A stretch of DNA of 17,387 bases, taken from positions 1-17,387 of the forward strand of contig WJKD01000831.1 in the NCBI GenBank assembly GCA_014729315.1, in the 5' to 3' direction. Position 1 is the stretch's first letter. Each line of letters starts with the position of its first letter. The notes beneath the pieces are model-generated. The model saw nothing but the letters and a program-made list of their open reading frames with translations, had not been told where the DNA came from and made no database searches. This DNA comes from Promethearchaeota archaeon. Lineage in GTDB: Archaea > Asgardarchaeota > Lokiarchaeia > Sigynarchaeales > SOKP01. Shown piece after piece: positions 15,664-17,387 of this stretch. The translations under genes were made by a program, and so were the position numbers.

Positions 15664-15792
15664 ATGGCAAAAAGATATATTTATGTAAAATCGAGACGAG
15701 TAAAAGTTAAAAGGAAAAAAGGGGATAAGAACAAGAATGGAATCCGAGCACGACCCAAACGACAAAAAGCTAAGTTAGGCGCTCGGCTATAG
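15664..15792 (+). CDS. Candidate very basic micro-protein, 42 aa
   Basis: ATG 15664 to TAG 15790-15792. The product begins MAKRYIYVKSRRVKVKRKKG and ends RPKRQKAKLGARL; close to half of its residues are Lys or Arg. Composition recalls the smallest ribosomal proteins and other RNA-binding peptides, but no named family was matched (it does not read like eL39, eL41 or eS30). The stop abuts the stop of the convergent TFB gene with no base between. A TATA-like box lies 50-58 nt upstream. The regular mix of Arg codons argues against a pure poly-A artefact, yet length alone cannot prove coding. Confidence 0.5.
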   Translation: MAKRYIYVKSRRVKVKRKKGDKNKNGIRARPKRQKAKLGARL

Positions 15793-17076
15793 TCACACTA
15801 AGCTGTCGTAAGGAGGTCCTTTCCCCACTTTAAGGAATCTTAGCTCGCTTCTTCGTTTGTCGTTTACCGTAACCAGTAAAAATGGGGTACTATTATTACT
15901 TTCAATAAAAAATATCAGTCTACCTTCGGACATGGAACTGTAAGAGAGCATTTCACACTCTATACGGTCTTTAGAAAAGTGGCGAACGACCTCTTTACAG
16001 AATTTGTGAAATTCCTCGGGATATCTAATGTCTGTCGTATTCTCAGCCTTCGTTTTTGATTTTTCTTGTGCTTCACGACGGTTCGGTTCTTGCTCGATTA
16101 TCGGGATATCTTCTCGTATTTTTGTTCTCTCGGCTCTCTCTTCGGGTTCGACTATTTTTAACTTTTCCATGACTTTCCTCAATTTATTTGACGACTTGAC
16201 CAAACTTTTAAAGCCCGGAACTTTGAATGTTTGGAAAATCCGTCGTTTGACTTGCGATTGGATGGTACTCATCACGATTCCCAGTCGTTTACAAATGGCA
16301 TTGACCGTTAATTCATCTTGATAACAGCAAAGCGCTGCGATTGAGGTCACTACGCCGGCAATAACATCCTCGGTGGTGTTGTAAATGAGTTTCCATAGTT
16401 TCGCTAAAATTCGCTTTGAAAGGAAATAAAACTCCATGTCTAACCCAAAATGGTCCCGAATTTCCATGATTTTTTGAACTACATATCCTCGTTTGTCGCG
16501 TTTGACATATTCGGGATAATATTCGAGTATTTGCAGCTTAAAAGCGTTAAACTCGTTTTTAGAGATTTTAGCGACATCGAGTAGTTTTTTTTGTTTGATC
16601 GACACTTTGCGGATTTTACAGCAAAAGTAGATCACCAGGGGAACCAGTTTATCGGGGTTTCGATATTTAGTTCCGGGATTAAGTTTTTGCCAAATAGCTT
16701 TTACTCTCGTTTCTACATAAGATCGAACTGCTTCAGGAAGGTTTAATCTGGCAAAGATCCGGCCGATTTCTTTGGACGCGTCCATAAATGTCCTTTCTTG
16801 GTTATCTTTAATATTATTTAACTTGTTTAGGCGATTAAATTGCCTCGACTGTGTGGTTCGAAGGCGTTCACGGGTATATCCTAAAGTAGTTCCTCGCAAG
16901 ACTGCGTGTTGCACTCGTTCCTCTTCGTAAGGTCTATGATATTGAAACACTTGCGTTTCGAGGACTAAACCGCAGTCTCTGCATACGTAGCCTTCGCGAG
17001 TCTGAATGACATCCTGAGAATCACACGCCTCGCACTTAAGGTCATAAAAATTTGCGTTTGCTGCCATGTCTGCCAT
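15793..17076 (-). CDS. tfb: Divergent transcription initiation factor B (TFIIB-like) with C-terminal extension
   Basis: TFB bridges TATA-bound TBP and RNA polymerase in archaea. Visible: N-terminal zinc ribbon C15-x2-C18-x13-C32-x2-C35; a B-reader/linker region (about 55-90); first cyclin fold (about 95-190) and second cyclin fold (about 195-305) containing TTEDVIAGVVTSIAALCCYQ and an HTH-like segment near 258-280. Typical TFBs end near residue 300; here a charged linker (308-345) and about 80 extra residues (350-427) follow, with no recognised domain. ATG 17076 is chosen because it places the ribbon at the normal distance from the N-terminus; the frame runs back to TTG 17178 through a Lys/Phe-rich stretch that looks like upstream AT-rich DNA. 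The core is diverged enough to suggest a specialised paralogue. Confidence 0.88.
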   Translation of the reverse strand: MADMAANANFYDLKCEACDSQDVIQTREGYVCRDCGLVLETQVFQYHRPYEEERVQHAVLRGTTLGYTRERLRTTQSRQFNRLNKLNNIKDNQERTFMDASKEIGRIFARLNLPEAVRSYVETRVKAIWQKLNPGTKYRNPDKLVPLVIYFCCKIRKVSIKQKKLLDVAKISKNEFNAFKLQILEYYPEYVKRDKRGYVVQKIMEIRDHFGLDMEFYFLSKRILAKLWKLIYNTTEDVIAGVVTSIAALCCYQDELTVNAICKRLGIVMSTIQSQVKRRIFQTFKVPGFKSLVKSSNKLRKVMEKLKIVEPEERAERTKIREDIPIIEQEPNRREAQEKSKTKAENTTDIRYPEEFHKFCKEVVRHFSKDRIECEMLSYSSMSEGRLIFFIESNNSTPFLLVTVNDKRRSELRFLKVGKGPPYDSLV

Positions 17077-17178
17077 TTTTCTGATCACATTGTTCTTTTT
17101 TTTGTAATATTTTTTTTTAAAGAAGTCGCATTTTTTCTGTTTAAAAATCCCTCCAGATACCAAGGAGAGATCTTTCAA

Positions 17179-17387
17179 CGACTCCTAAGAAATATATGGG
17201 GGTGTGTTTGCTTTTTAAACTCTACGGTTGCCGAACAAGTTTCAGATATTAATTTTATTTGTGAATGATTTTCGAGAAAAATAATAAAAATTGGTAGTTT
17301 GTTCGATCATTTTCGATCCTCAATTTCTACCAGAAAAAATCGATCGTCACTTGAAATTTTTAAAACATAGTAGGATTGAGCACATAC
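17179..17387. promoter_or_regulatory. Region upstream of TFB with repeated TCGATC and an inverted repeat
   Basis: No coding frame seen. TCGATC occurs at 17303-17308, 17313-17318 and 17340-17345, the first two one helical turn apart. TGGTAG (17292-17297) complements CTACCA (17327-17332). Read on the minus strand, the inverted repeat is followed by an A/T-rich stretch with T runs, so it could terminate a gene lying beyond the window; the repeats could equally be an operator for TFB. Confidence 0.25.

Noticed and set aside
15565..15765. 66-aa hydrophobic frame on the minus strand
   Set aside because: It is antisense to the basic micro-ORF (Lys codons read backwards give Phe) and overlaps the promoter of the 1010-aa gene.
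17077..17178. N-terminal extension of TFB from TTG 17178
   Set aside because: The extra 34 residues are Lys/Phe-rich, unlike any TFB N-terminus, and ATG 17076 puts the zinc ribbon at the usual position.

Overview
The window looks archaeal, most plausibly from an Asgard (Promethearchaeota) type genome. The reasons are a TFB-type general transcription factor, a Hel308-family helicase, a Hef-family helicase, TATA-like boxes placed where archaeal promoters expect them, T-rich terminators, and large signal-anchored surface proteins built from prenyltransferase-like helical repeats and Ig-like repeats with many N-glycosylation sequons. The lineage is an inference from gene content; no rRNA or ribosomal marker is present to fix it. 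No tRNA, rRNA, CRISPR array, insertion sequence or phage gene was recognised.

Layout. Positions 1-2219 (+) hold the C-terminal part of a Hel308-like helicase, with an unusual SWIM-type zinc finger set into its winged-helix region, followed 11 bp later by a small lysine-rich protein. A short unknown gene (2466-2705, +) follows with its own candidate promoter. A convergent intergenic region (2706-3036) carries nested inverted repeats. On the minus strand, 6239-3037 is a compact probable operon: an unknown winged-helix-like protein, a Hef/FANCM-type helicase whose C-terminus looks like a catalytically dead ERCC4 domain, and an FCS-type zinc-finger protein. The left third is therefore a replication-fork and DNA-repair neighbourhood.

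Positions 6358-15560 (minus) are dominated by two tandem paralogous surface proteins of 1010 aa and about 1923 aa. Both share an N-terminal signal or anchor segment, a roughly 700-residue alpha/alpha-toroid region, two beta-sandwich domains and a C-terminal membrane anchor. The larger copy has in addition ten Ig-like repeats, seven of them exactly 92 codons long, between the shared part and the stalk. A 55-aa membrane-like ORF may trail the larger gene.

On the right, a tiny very basic protein (15664-15792, +) meets end to end with a divergent TFB gene (15793-17076, minus) that has an extra C-terminal domain of about 120 residues.

Four genes share a promoter pattern of six or seven T, any base, then a TTT-containing TATA-like box. 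The observations most worth following are the SWIM insertion in the Hel308-like helicase, the pseudo-ERCC4 domain on the Hef-like helicase, the pair of toroid/Ig surface proteins, the TFB C-terminal domain, and the small basic ORF.
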